Below are positions 1 through 6,722 of a stretch of 64,000 nucleotides of DNA, piece after piece. Position numbers and translations under genes: made by a program. The notes under the pieces are model-generated. The model did no database searches and had not been told where the DNA came from. It saw only the letters and a program-made list of their open reading frames with translations. Source of the stretch: Candidatus Roizmanbacteria bacterium (GTDB taxonomy: Bacteria; Patescibacteriota; Microgenomatia; UBA1406; GWC2-37-13); assembly GCA_012798265.1 (NCBI GenBank), contig JAAZNM010000004.1, positions 1 to 64,000 on the forward strand. Reading direction: 5' to 3'. Within the stretch, counting starts at the first letter, position 1, and every line of letters starts with the position of its first letter.

Positions 1-2
1 CC

Positions 3-63
3 CAGCACGACTGTAGATAAAAAACATAGTCTGACTGTCATAGTTTGTGATAGAAAGAGATAA
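3..63 (+). repeat. Diverged direct repeat, copy 1 (relic C-terminal coding end)
   Basis: This 61-nt stretch matches 3549-3609 at about 50 of 61 positions by eye. Read in one frame both copies end in the same kind of peptide: STT, two residues, KKHSL, then a short hydrophobic run, D, G or R, KR and a stop (TAA here, TAG in the other copy). It therefore looks like the 3' end of a gene that exists twice, once on each side of a 3.5 kb accessory segment. The upstream part of this copy lies outside the window. I do not recognise the protein. From here to 157 I see only AT-rich DNA and the promoter of the next gene. Confidence 0.5.
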
Positions 64-157
64 TTAAAACTTCAAAAATACTGCCATAAAACTTCGGAAG
101 AAAAATACGCTGTTCTAATATGCTTTTCCTTTCCCAAAGTGTTATACTATCATAGGA

Positions 158-787
158 ATGGATTATATAAACAATCTAAAAATCCCTGATGTTTGGCAAA
201 TAATAATTAGTATTCTGTCTTCAATTGGCCTTGTCTACATAATTGAATGGTTAAAACAACCTTCGGCATTTATTGAAAAAACCACAGATTCAATATTACC
301 TGACGGAAGAAAAATGCTTAAAGTAAAAGTCAAAATTAGTAAAAAGGGTTTTTTAAGAAAAATATTTCCTTGGACAAATATGGCTTCATATGCTCGTTTA
401 AAAGGAAACCTAATTAGCAACAAATCGGGGAAGGAAATTATTTTGCAAAGTTTTGTCGTAAAATGGGACACACGACCAGAACCATGGGACTATGATAAAA
501 ATAAACCAAAAATAGAGTTGCTTCCTGAAACTTCGGAGCCGGAAAACTTTCTGCCAGAAGATGAATGTACGGCAGCAATAGCTGTTAAACATAGTGACGA
601 AAATCAATTCTATATATATGATGGCAACTATTATGTGAATAGCTCTGTAAATCAATGTGATGAAAAAGAAATAGTAATTCGTTTGATATTTTCATCAAGT
701 AGTGCTACGACAAAAAAAGATTATGTAATTGTTAACAGAAACAAATCTATTGGCGGATTTAATCTAAAAGAGATTAAAAACAGTTAA
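158..787 (+). CDS. Hypothetical membrane-anchored protein
   Basis: Not recognised. A 209-residue protein with one hydrophobic segment near the N terminus (about residues 12-30), followed by a Lys-rich stretch and a soluble domain that looks mostly beta-stranded. The most likely topology is an N-terminal anchor with a cytoplasmic or surface domain. A TATACT box lies 9 nt before the ATG (about 143-148), matching the leaderless promoter pattern seen through the window. It is the first gene of the accessory segment bounded by the direct repeats at 3-63 and 3549-3609, and it runs towards a truncated recombinase on the other strand. No catalytic motif is visible. Confidence 0.6.
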   Translation: MDYINNLKIPDVWQIIISILSSIGLVYIIEWLKQPSAFIEKTTDSILPDGRKMLKVKVKISKKGFLRKIFPWTNMASYARLKGNLISNKSGKEIILQSFVVKWDTRPEPWDYDKNKPKIELLPETSEPENFLPEDECTAAIAVKHSDENQFYIYDGNYYVNSSVNQCDEKEIVIRLIFSSSSATTKKDYVIVNRNKSIGGFNLKEIKNS

Positions 788-790
788 CCC

Positions 791-1141
791 TCATATAAGA
801 TTTTTTTCATGAAGAAGTTTTGGAATTGGAAGTTGCTTAACTAAATCTCTTTTTGCCTTGTTTGTCCCTTCTCGGAGAATATACTTTGCATAATCTTTAA
901 TCCCAACATTAATATCATCCACCAATCGATCAGTGTTGTAAAAGATAGTATCGGAAACCAGTTTCTGGTATTCCATCATGGTTCCTTTCAGTTTTTCAGG
1001 AATCTTAATATCGTTTTCGTTCATATAATCAATAAACTTGATTAAATATCGAAGCAAATCTTTTTCATCAAGATAAGGTTCTTCGCATTTATGGTTTTTA
1101 AATCTTGTGTAGTGATAATACACATGTTTTCGAGCGCCGTT
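791..1141 (-). pseudogene. Truncated serine recombinase, C-terminal fragment
   Basis: About 115 residues resembling the C-terminal end of large serine recombinases: a zinc-ribbon-like strand with a basic residue run and YYHYTR, then a Cys a few residues on, then PYLDEKDL leading into a helical, probably coiled-coil tail. In the family this segment follows the catalytic resolvase domain and the DNA-binding recombinase domain, neither of which is present. Read upstream on the minus strand the homology-like sequence stops at about 1141 and a stop codon follows at 1156-1154. One cysteine of the usual CxxC pair appears replaced by Tyr. The nearest start would be a GTG at 1123, but the piece is best read as a relic. 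It abuts another relic at the same point, suggesting a deletion junction. Confidence 0.6.
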
Positions 1142-1547
1142 TGAGGTTCCTATTTATGGTTCTGCTAATTGTGGCACGGCAACTCTTATAGCTGACGATA
1201 AAATTGAGGGATATATTCAAGTATCGGAATCTTTACTAAAAAATAAAAAAGTAATAGCCCTACGAGTCGTTGGCAACTCTATGAATAAGGCAAATATAGA
1301 CAATTTAACAATTAATGACGGGGATTACGTTCTTGTTGATACTTCAAACAAACAACCAAATAATGGAGACTATGTTTTATCAATAATTGATAACTGTGCC
1401 AATATAAAAAAATTTATTCAAAAGGATAAAAATCAAATAGCTTTAATCTCTGAATCATCTGAGGATTTTGAACCAATTTATATAAGTGAGGTTGATAGAT
1501 ATTTCATTGGAAGGGTGGTAACTCAAGTTATTAAAAAAGCAAACTAA
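1140..1547 (+). pseudogene. Truncated S24/LexA-like peptidase domain
   Basis: The open frame from 1140 encodes a recognisable S24 peptidase C-terminal domain: an EVPIYG opening strand, then a VGNSM motif carrying the probable catalytic Ser (codon 1278-1280), DGDYVLVD, and an IKKF motif holding the probable general-base Lys. These repressor-type proteases self-cleave after DNA damage in phages and integrative elements. The N-terminal DNA-binding part is missing and the frame upstream of 1140 hits a stop at 1116. The only in-frame ATG (1281) lies after the catalytic Ser, so translation from it would give an inactive 88-residue product. The fragment begins where the recombinase relic on the other strand ends. 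Confidence 0.6.
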
Positions 1548-1587
1548 AATTAAATATTCTTTAACATGTGACGTCGTAAATGCGGTA

Positions 1588-3261
1588 TTATACGAGGCTT
1601 AGTTCTTGAGTTTTTGATTCTTCTAAGAAGTGTCTGACCCCCCTTTTTGTTAAATTAAAAGGATGATCTAATTCAGGAATAATGGCACGAACAACAGGTA
1701 TTCCAATTTCTTCTTTTGTCAAGTCAACGTAGGTTGGAGGAAAACCATTACCAATTAATACTACTTCGAGAAGTTTTAAATCTGTATCAACACTGCCAGT
1801 TGATAAGTTTGGAATTTCAGTCATTTCTCTAATATTAGGTTTTAATGTTTTTAAAGTTTTTGTTAAATCACCACCAAAACTTCGTACGTAACCGATACAT
1901 TTTGCCGACAGTTCACAAATTGCTCTAATTAAAGCTATTTTTCCATCAAGATGAGCTCCACTTCCGCTTAATATAGTTCCGTCTTCTAATTGAACGAATG
2001 CTTTATAAGCAGGAATGCCGAAGTCTGTAGTTAAATCAACAAAAGCCGGTTGAAGACCTTTTGCCCTATACCTTGCCATAATATCACCGATAACCTTATC
2101 ATCATTTTTCTCTGGTAAAGTAAAAATTCTTTCCTGAGAGGTAAAAGTAGTATAACAACCATCCCTTTCAAATATTTCAAGTAGTGCGTGCAATTTTGCC
2201 TCCTCAATTGTATTACCTGACGCTAATCCGTTTGATGAATCTTTTAATATTTCTTGTTCATCTAAGTTAGAAAAATGAAAAGCTTTTTGAACAGGAACAT
2301 AAATATCGTGTTCACCATCCTCTGTTTTTATCTGTCCTTTGACCCAATAAATCTGTTGATCGACATAAGGAATCGGTAAGGTAAAACTATTTGGATCGAG
2401 GACGTTTAGCCCCTGACTTTGTAACTCTGTGAGTCTTCCTCGAACTAATTCATCTATGTTTACATAACCTTCTGGCCAATTTGGCGTTGCTCCGGCAATT
2501 GCCGATACTCTTTCTGCTAACTCCATAAAACCTGAAGCGGTTACGGTTTCATGAGTCAATCCTTTACCGCTAACTCCTCCTTTACCTTTTACTCTATAAT
2601 TTGCTCCGTCTAAATCAACGGCCCAGTCGATTTTAAACGGTACAGCCAATGCATACGTTCCACAAAAACCCATACCAAGTGGATTACCATCTATCAATTC
2701 ATTTAACAGTGGATTGTCAGTCACATTTTCAACGGTTACTGAAACATCAACATCTCTTAAAGAAGTTCCTGTATTTATTGAAGGGCTATCTTTCTCAGAA
2801 TCGGCAACTTTTTCATCATAAACTTTTTTAATATCTTTAAGAGGAACAATTGCTGTTATTTCTCGATTTGGTAAAAGATTTTGGGGAATAGGTATTCGCT
2901 TTAATTCATCCTTCATATCATGGATGGACACTAGTTTTTCTCTACTTAATGCTCTTATCCTATCCCAAGCTTCTTCAATCATTTCATAACCAGGATTAAT
3001 AATTCTTGTCCTTGAATCTAAAGATGGAAATTGATCTATTAATTGAGATAAAGCTTCTGCTCCAAGTTCTTTCACTGCTTGAGTAGCGTCGGGAAAATCT
3101 TTTGATCCTAAAAAAGGAATAAGACATTTCATTAATACGGGAGATGGTTTTTCCTTTAATCTTCTGACTAACTCAGGAATATCTTCTGGAGTAGGAGACG
3201 GAATATTAAACCACATGTATTTATCGTTTGGAAAATCAGTTAGATGACTAACTGCGCCCAT
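1588..3261 (-). CDS. YcaO-domain peptide-modifying enzyme
   Basis: A 557-residue YcaO-family protein. YcaO enzymes use ATP to phosphorylate backbone amides, making azolines, thioamides or amidines in peptides, or assist RimO methylthiolation of ribosomal protein S12. The first ATP/Mg motif reads SGFMELAER (about residue 243) and the second, ALLEIFERD (about 359), follows SSNGLASG. The third region, RAICELSA, keeps Glu but lacks the usual following Gln. The C terminus has no Pro-rich PxPxP tail, so a classical cyclodehydratase role is not indicated. About 190 N-terminal residues precede the core and are unassigned, perhaps helical repeats. The ATG at 3261 overlaps the stop of an upstream 42-codon gene (TGATG), which fixes the start and implies coupling. 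No TfuA, E1-like or dehydrogenase partner is adjacent. Confidence 0.85.
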   Translation of the reverse strand: MGAVSHLTDFPNDKYMWFNIPSPTPEDIPELVRRLKEKPSPVLMKCLIPFLGSKDFPDATQAVKELGAEALSQLIDQFPSLDSRTRIINPGYEMIEEAWDRIRALSREKLVSIHDMKDELKRIPIPQNLLPNREITAIVPLKDIKKVYDEKVADSEKDSPSINTGTSLRDVDVSVTVENVTDNPLLNELIDGNPLGMGFCGTYALAVPFKIDWAVDLDGANYRVKGKGGVSGKGLTHETVTASGFMELAERVSAIAGATPNWPEGYVNIDELVRGRLTELQSQGLNVLDPNSFTLPIPYVDQQIYWVKGQIKTEDGEHDIYVPVQKAFHFSNLDEQEILKDSSNGLASGNTIEEAKLHALLEIFERDGCYTTFTSQERIFTLPEKNDDKVIGDIMARYRAKGLQPAFVDLTTDFGIPAYKAFVQLEDGTILSGSGAHLDGKIALIRAICELSAKCIGYVRSFGGDLTKTLKTLKPNIREMTEIPNLSTGSVDTDLKLLEVVLIGNGFPPTYVDLTKEEIGIPVVRAIIPELDHPFNLTKRGVRHFLEESKTQELSLV

Positions 3262-3389
3262 CAAGGTTGTGGGGGGGTAGGAGCAAGTCCAGCCTCTCCC
3301 TTTCCAAGAGACATAGAGAGAATTTCAGATGAATATTTATATGTTATAGGTGGTGTTCTTTGAGGATGTTCTTTCGGTTGCCTAGCCAT
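3261..3389 (-). CDS. Small Pro-rich peptide, candidate RiPP precursor of the YcaO locus
   Basis: A 42-residue reading frame directly upstream of the YcaO gene. Its TGA (3263-3261) shares one base with the YcaO ATG, and its ATG (3389-3387) lies 10 nt downstream of a consensus-like promoter, so it is the first gene of a two-gene transcript. The peptide has a basic, Pro-rich N-terminal half (PKEHPQRTPP), a middle with Tyr17, Tyr19, Ser20, Ser21, Ser25 and Ser27, a GKGEAG turn, and the tail APTPPQP. It has no Cys, so thiazole formation is excluded; Ser/Thr-derived oxazolines, backbone thioamides or amidines remain possible. Position, size and coupling suggest a YcaO substrate, but that is inference. 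It could instead be a leader peptide that only controls translation. Confidence 0.6.
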   Translation of the reverse strand: MARQPKEHPQRTPPITYKYSSEILSMSLGKGEAGLAPTPPQP

Positions 3390-3399
3390 ATAGCTCAGT

Positions 3400-3428
3400 A
3401 TTATACATTACTATAGGTTTTTATTCAA
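3400..3428 (-). promoter_or_regulatory. Promoter of the small peptide-YcaO operon
   Basis: On the minus strand a TTGAAT -35 box (3428-3423), a 17-nt spacer and a perfect TATAAT -10 box (3405-3400) precede the ATG at 3389 by 10 nt. Transcription should start within a few bases of the start codon, giving a near-leaderless mRNA for the 42-residue peptide. Confidence 0.65.
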
Positions 3429-3548
3429 CAAAGGGATTTTAAAATGAGACTCGCCTTTTTATACTGTCTCATTTGTCTCATTTAGCCTGGAGATGGTACA
3501 ATATTACTATTGAGTTATAAGGATGGTTACGGTCCTGATCGACACGTT

Positions 3549-3609
3549 CAGTACAACTTTACATAAAAAACATAGTCTGATTGCCATAGCAAGTGATGGA
3601 AAGAGATAG
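3549..3609 (+). repeat. Diverged direct repeat, copy 2 (end of a 28-codon frame)
   Basis: Second copy of the sequence at 3-63. Here it forms the end of a 28-codon frame that starts with ATG at 3523 and has a TACAAT box at 3497-3502. The shared peptide ending (KKHSL, then SDGKR before the stop) suggests a relic or duplicated short coding sequence rather than a random repeat. The two copies bracket the recombinase, S24 and YcaO segment. The rest of 3429-3768 shows a few GTCTC/GAGAC inverted words near 3443-3480 and otherwise nothing I can name. Confidence 0.5.
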
Positions 3610-3768
3610 GAGAAACTCCTTAAAAACTACACTTTTTAGCAAAAATAAAACGCTTTCGGTTCTAGACTTATAAAAAGCTTTATTTGCCCTAGGGAAAAGT
3701 TTGGAATTGCACAGTTTAATTTTATGGCTATTTTTAATTTAAACTATATTTTATCTATCGAAATCCTC

Positions 3769-3803
3769 TTGACAAATTAGCACTCATTATGTTAAACTGC
3801 TAA
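3769..3803 (+). promoter_or_regulatory. Promoter with CIRCE-like HrcA operator
   Basis: A perfect TTGACA -35 box (3769-3774), a 17-nt spacer and a TTAAAC -10 (3792-3797) overlap an inverted repeat: TTAGCACTC (3777-3785), 9 nt, AACTGCTAA (3795-3803). The CIRCE consensus is TTAGCACTC-N9-GAGTGCTAA, so the left arm and spacing are exact and the right arm matches 7 of 9. This predicts heat-inducible, HrcA-repressed transcription of the small heat-shock gene at 3851. No hrcA gene is in the window. Confidence 0.8.
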
Positions 3804-3850
3804 TTATATTGTTATAAGTTCGAGCATTTAAAGAAAGGGGGTGAAGAACT

Positions 3851-4276
3851 ATGGCAATTATACGATTTGATCCTTTTATCCAACTCCAAAGACAGTTTTT
3901 CCAACCTTTAATGGAAGATAATGAATGGCCAGAATTAACAATGACAGAAGGCCTTAATGTCTATGAAGAAAACAGTAATGTAATAGTTGAGGCGTCAGTC
4001 CCAGGAATTCCTGAAGATAAGTTGGAAATCACTTATGAAGATGGAGTTCTTCACATCAAAGGACGATCTGAGGAAAAAGAAGAAGAAAAAAAGAAAAATA
4101 GAGTAATTCATAGAATGCAGCGAGTATCGTCTTTTGACTATAGTACTTATCTGCCTCGCCCAATTGACGAAAAACAAATTGAGGCGACAGTCAAAAACGG
4201 AGTACTAACAGTGAAAGCGCCAATTGCTGAGGCGGCAAAACCAAAAAGAATTCCGGTTAAATTAAGTTCAAAGTAA
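3851..4276 (+). CDS. Small heat-shock protein, Hsp20 family
   Basis: A 141-residue alpha-crystallin-type chaperone that would bind unfolding proteins in the cytoplasm without ATP. The core runs from about residue 35 to 130 and shows the family pattern: a VEASVPGIPEDKLEIT strand pair, a GVLHIKGR strand, a charged EEKEEEKKK loop, an F-D-Y-S element and an NGVLTVKAP motif close to the C terminus. The final IPVKL resembles the I-x-V/I oligomerisation tail. A strong ribosome-binding site (AAAGGGGGTG, about 3834-3843) lies upstream, unlike most genes here. It is controlled by the CIRCE-like operator at 3777-3803 and is followed by a hairpin terminator, so it is monocistronic. Confidence 0.93.
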   Translation: MAIIRFDPFIQLQRQFFQPLMEDNEWPELTMTEGLNVYEENSNVIVEASVPGIPEDKLEITYEDGVLHIKGRSEEKEEEKKKNRVIHRMQRVSSFDYSTYLPRPIDEKQIEATVKNGVLTVKAPIAEAAKPKRIPVKLSSK

Positions 4277-4286
4277 GTTTTTAATT

Positions 4287-4326
4287 AAAAAATAGACCCT
4301 TCGTTTTCGGAGGGTCTATTTTATTA
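4287..4326. terminator. Rho-independent terminator after hsp20
   Basis: A perfect 10-bp stem, AATAGACCCT (4291-4300) and AGGGTCTATT (4311-4320), with A-rich DNA before and T-rich DNA after it. It follows the small heat-shock gene and could act in both directions. The stretch from 4327 to 4460 holds no gene; it contains one arm of an inverted repeat (4369-4378) paired with 4969-4978. Confidence 0.8.
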
Positions 4327-4460
4327 TTTAGAGCTTAAAATCAAAGTTCGAATCGTAGTCTCCTAACCATTCGACTCGTCGCTTCGTTCCTCGCTTATGG
4401 TTATAGCCATGTCATAAAAAATAGTTGATATAATTCTTTGGAAAATACATAATTATAGTT

Positions 4461-4961
4461 ATGAAAAATACGATAAATGAAAAATTTTATGAAAAATATG
4501 CTTGGATAGTTTTCCTTGTTATTGGAGCATTGATATTGGTGGGGGCAATACCTCATACATTGGGTTTTAATACAGACCCAGCCTTGGTGCAAATTATTAG
4601 CGGCAAGACGATAGATGAACTGAAAATTTCAAATCCATTATTTTTTAACTTATACAATTTCTATTTTAGAGGAGGGGGATTGTCCGACTTGGGCTTTGCT
4701 TTTTTACTCATAGTTATCTCTGCAACTGCTTATAGACAGGCGCAAAAGTGGGCCTGGTATGCTTTCTGGTTTATCCCAGCGTACTTTTCAGGTTGGATAA
4801 TGCTTGGTTCAACCCTCCCATCTGAATCGCAATCTTCTTTGTTCCCACCGTTAACAGTATTTATCATCTTAAGTCTGGCAGGATTATTATTGCCGTTCAG
4901 AAAATTCTTCCCTAAAAGGCGAGGGCATGGTTATAACCCTGAGTTTATCGAAGATCCATAA
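4461..4961 (+). CDS. Hypothetical polytopic membrane protein
   Basis: A 166-residue protein with about four hydrophobic segments (roughly residues 13-33, 74-88, 98-114 and 127-145) and a basic tail (RKFFPKRRGHG). It is an inner-membrane protein without a recognisable catalytic motif. The loop between segments 1 and 2 carries a conserved-looking phrase, LFFNLYNFYFRGGG, which resembles small uncharacterised membrane proteins, but I cannot name a family. The gene lies between two arms of a 10-bp inverted repeat (4369-4378 and 4969-4978). The start follows directly on a TATA-rich stretch with no ribosome-binding site. Confidence 0.6.
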   Translation: MKNTINEKFYEKYAWIVFLVIGALILVGAIPHTLGFNTDPALVQIISGKTIDELKISNPLFFNLYNFYFRGGGLSDLGFAFLLIVISATAYRQAQKWAWYAFWFIPAYFSGWIMLGSTLPSESQSSLFPPLTVFIILSLAGLLLPFRKFFPKRRGHGYNPEFIEDP

Positions 4962-4979
4962 CCAATTGCGAGTCGAATT

Positions 4980-5231
4980 ATGTTTTATTTTTATATCCTC
5001 CGTTGTGCCGACGATACGTTTTACTGTGGACAGACTAATGATCTCGAAAGAAGAATCAAAGAACACAATTATGATAAAAACAAATCGGCCAAATATTTAC
5101 GGGGAAAGACGCCGGTAAAATTGGTTTATTTTGAAAAATTTAGGACGTTACAGGAAGCGATGAAACGCGAATGGCAAGTCAAAAAATGGACTAGAGCAAA
5201 AAAAGAAAAACTTTGGAATAAATATATTTAA
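4980..5231 (+). CDS. GIY-YIG domain protein, YhbQ/UPF0213-like
   Basis: An 83-residue stand-alone GIY-YIG domain. The hallmark strands read FYFYILRC and TFYCGQT in place of the literal GIY and YIG, followed by the conserved Arg in ERRIKEH and a catalytic-type Glu in the helix EAMKREWQVKKW. Small proteins of this family are structure-specific nuclease-like factors of uncertain role in bacteria, often linked to DNA repair or uptake. The length is typical of the single-domain family. It starts 18 nt after the membrane protein gene and may be cotranscribed with it. No ribosome-binding site is evident. Confidence 0.85.
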   Translation: MFYFYILRCADDTFYCGQTNDLERRIKEHNYDKNKSAKYLRGKTPVKLVYFEKFRTLQEAMKREWQVKKWTRAKKEKLWNKYI

Positions 5232-5321
5232 ACCAAAAAATATCTGTCGATTTTTAAGGGTCAACAAAAAGAAGTGTTATCTAAAAGATGAGACTACAAA
5301 ATTAATTGATATACTTTTATA

Positions 5322-5678
5322 ATGAAAAAGTATATAAAAGCCGATAGAGGTCTGATACTCCTTATTGTTTTGTTTGTGATGATATTCGTGTTTAAGGCTT
5401 TCCTTTACAATCTTGTTAATGATGAAACCGTAGCTTTTATAGAGAAAAGCTTAAGCTTTATTCCAGAAAACGTCCAGTTTTACGTTTTGCTCATAATCTA
5501 TTTTGTTTTCATGTTTCCCATAACGTGGTTTCTCGGCAGTTTTCGAGTCTTCAATTCGGGAAGCAATCAGTTCATCGCTTTTTCTTGCGATATTTTTTTG
5601 ACGATCTTTTATCTGGCTTTCTTATATTTTGTCATAAGAAAACTATTCTATTTCTTTAAAAAAGGTAAGGGATTATGA
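5322..5678 (+). CDS. Hypothetical membrane protein, three TM segments
   Basis: A 118-residue protein with hydrophobic segments at about residues 10-31, 50-70 and 83-108 and a lysine-rich C terminus (FFKKGKGL). Nothing in it identifies a family. The start is supported by a TATACT box followed by 6 nt and the ATG, the spacing that recurs before many genes in this window. It precedes another small membrane-anchored protein on the same strand. Confidence 0.55.
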   Translation: MKKYIKADRGLILLIVLFVMIFVFKAFLYNLVNDETVAFIEKSLSFIPENVQFYVLLIIYFVFMFPITWFLGSFRVFNSGSNQFIAFSCDIFLTIFYLAFLYFVIRKLFYFFKKGKGL

Positions 5679-5717
5679 TAATTAATCAATACGTATTTAT
5701 GCTACAATAAAAAACAT

Positions 5718-6026
5718 ATGGTAAAACTTCTATTGGTGTTTTTCTTCGTTATTTTCCTGTCTCCGATATTTTTTTTCCTAAAATACCTTAAAAAAAAGAT
5801 GGGAGAACAAAAAAAATCGTTTTGGAAAGGCATATTGGTTGACAAAAAACATTTCGAATACGAAGACGACGACAGCTCTTACACTAAAGACGCTTATGTA
5901 TTGCATTTCAAAACCGATGACGGCAAGAAAGTAAAGTTCGACGTTTCCCGAAAAATATATGACGACTGGCAACTTAGTGACAGGGCCGAAAAAACCGCCG
6001 GAGAGATGCTCCCTAAAAAAACTTAG
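5718..6026 (+). CDS. Hypothetical N-anchored small domain protein
   Basis: A 102-residue protein with an N-terminal hydrophobic anchor (about residues 3-22), a basic stop (KYLKKKMGEQKK) and a small beta-rich domain with the phrase YVLHFKTDDGKKVKFDVSRK followed by DDWQLSDRAEK. It resembles short uncharacterised domains that carry a hydrophobic anchor, but I cannot assign one safely. A TACAAT box lies 9 nt before the ATG. The stop overlaps the stop of the convergent SurA-N-like gene by 4 nt. Confidence 0.55.
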   Translation: MVKLLLVFFFVIFLSPIFFFLKYLKKKMGEQKKSFWKGILVDKKHFEYEDDDSSYTKDAYVLHFKTDDGKKVKFDVSRKIYDDWQLSDRAEKTAGEMLPKKT

Positions 6027-6664
6027 TAGCTGACGAAATAATTTATCTTTGCCTTGTTCCTTAACTCGGCAACGAAGTCCTGGATTTTTTGCTGAAGTTT
6101 CTGTTGTTTAAGCTGTTGTTTTACCTGATCCGCCGAAAGTTCTTCGGTACCGCTTGCCGATAGTTGTTCCTTTTGGGAGCTTATGTAATCTTCAACTTCT
6201 TTGTCGGTAACGTTGGCGTTGTTGCCGACTATTTTTTGGACAATCAGCTGGATTTTCAGTTCGGCGGCCAGATCGGTTTTTTTCATCCCTTCCTGTTGAA
6301 GCACCTGATCAAGAGTCAGCCCTTGGGCGACGATGCTTTTTTCTATTTTTTTAATTTCGGCATCAATGTCTTTTTGACTAAAGGTGATTTTTCTTTTATT
6401 GGCTTCTTGAAGTATCAACTCCTGGGTGATTATGGTATCGAGCGTGGTTTTGCCTCCCTGTCTTTCCAACTCTTTGACGACCTTTAAACGGCTGATCGGT
6501 TTTCCGTTGACTATGGCGGCAATGAAGGCAAATCTTAAAAAACAGACCAAAGCAAGGAGCGCCAGTACAATCAAAGAAACAAGAATGATTTTTTTAGAAA
6601 CCTTAAATTTTTTTGTTGTTTCGTTGGTTTTTTTTGGAGTTTTTACCGTACTTTTTTTTGACAT
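6023..6664 (-). CDS. SurA N-terminal-domain-like membrane-anchored chaperone
   Basis: A 213-residue protein with a basic N terminus, one TM segment (about residues 25-47) and an extracytoplasmic helical domain typical of the SurA/PrsA N-terminal chaperone fold: VNGKPISRLKVVKEL, then TLDTIITQELILQEA and repeated Gln/Lys-rich helices ending in a coiled coil. The parvulin peptidyl-prolyl isomerase domain of SurA and PrsA is absent, so a holdase role in folding exported proteins is more likely than isomerisation. The start at 6664 follows a TATACT box by 6 nt; a longer reading would run into the divergent gene. Divergent from the polyprenyl synthase gene. Confidence 0.75.
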   Translation of the reverse strand: MSKKSTVKTPKKTNETTKKFKVSKKIILVSLIVLALLALVCFLRFAFIAAIVNGKPISRLKVVKELERQGGKTTLDTIITQELILQEANKRKITFSQKDIDAEIKKIEKSIVAQGLTLDQVLQQEGMKKTDLAAELKIQLIVQKIVGNNANVTDKEVEDYISSQKEQLSASGTEELSADQVKQQLKQQKLQQKIQDFVAELRNKAKINYFVSY

Positions 6665-6722
6665 CGGTTCAGTATACCACATTTTTAAAATTATATTTTT
6701 CCAAGTGTTAAAATAGATCAAT

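Noticed and set aside
1588-3261. YcaO as an azole cyclodehydratase
   Set aside because: No PxPxP C terminus, no partner E1-like protein and no Cys in the adjacent peptide.
4345-4356. GTTCGAATC, a T-loop-like word after hsp20
   Set aside because: Flanking bases do not form a T-stem and no acceptor or anticodon arm is present.
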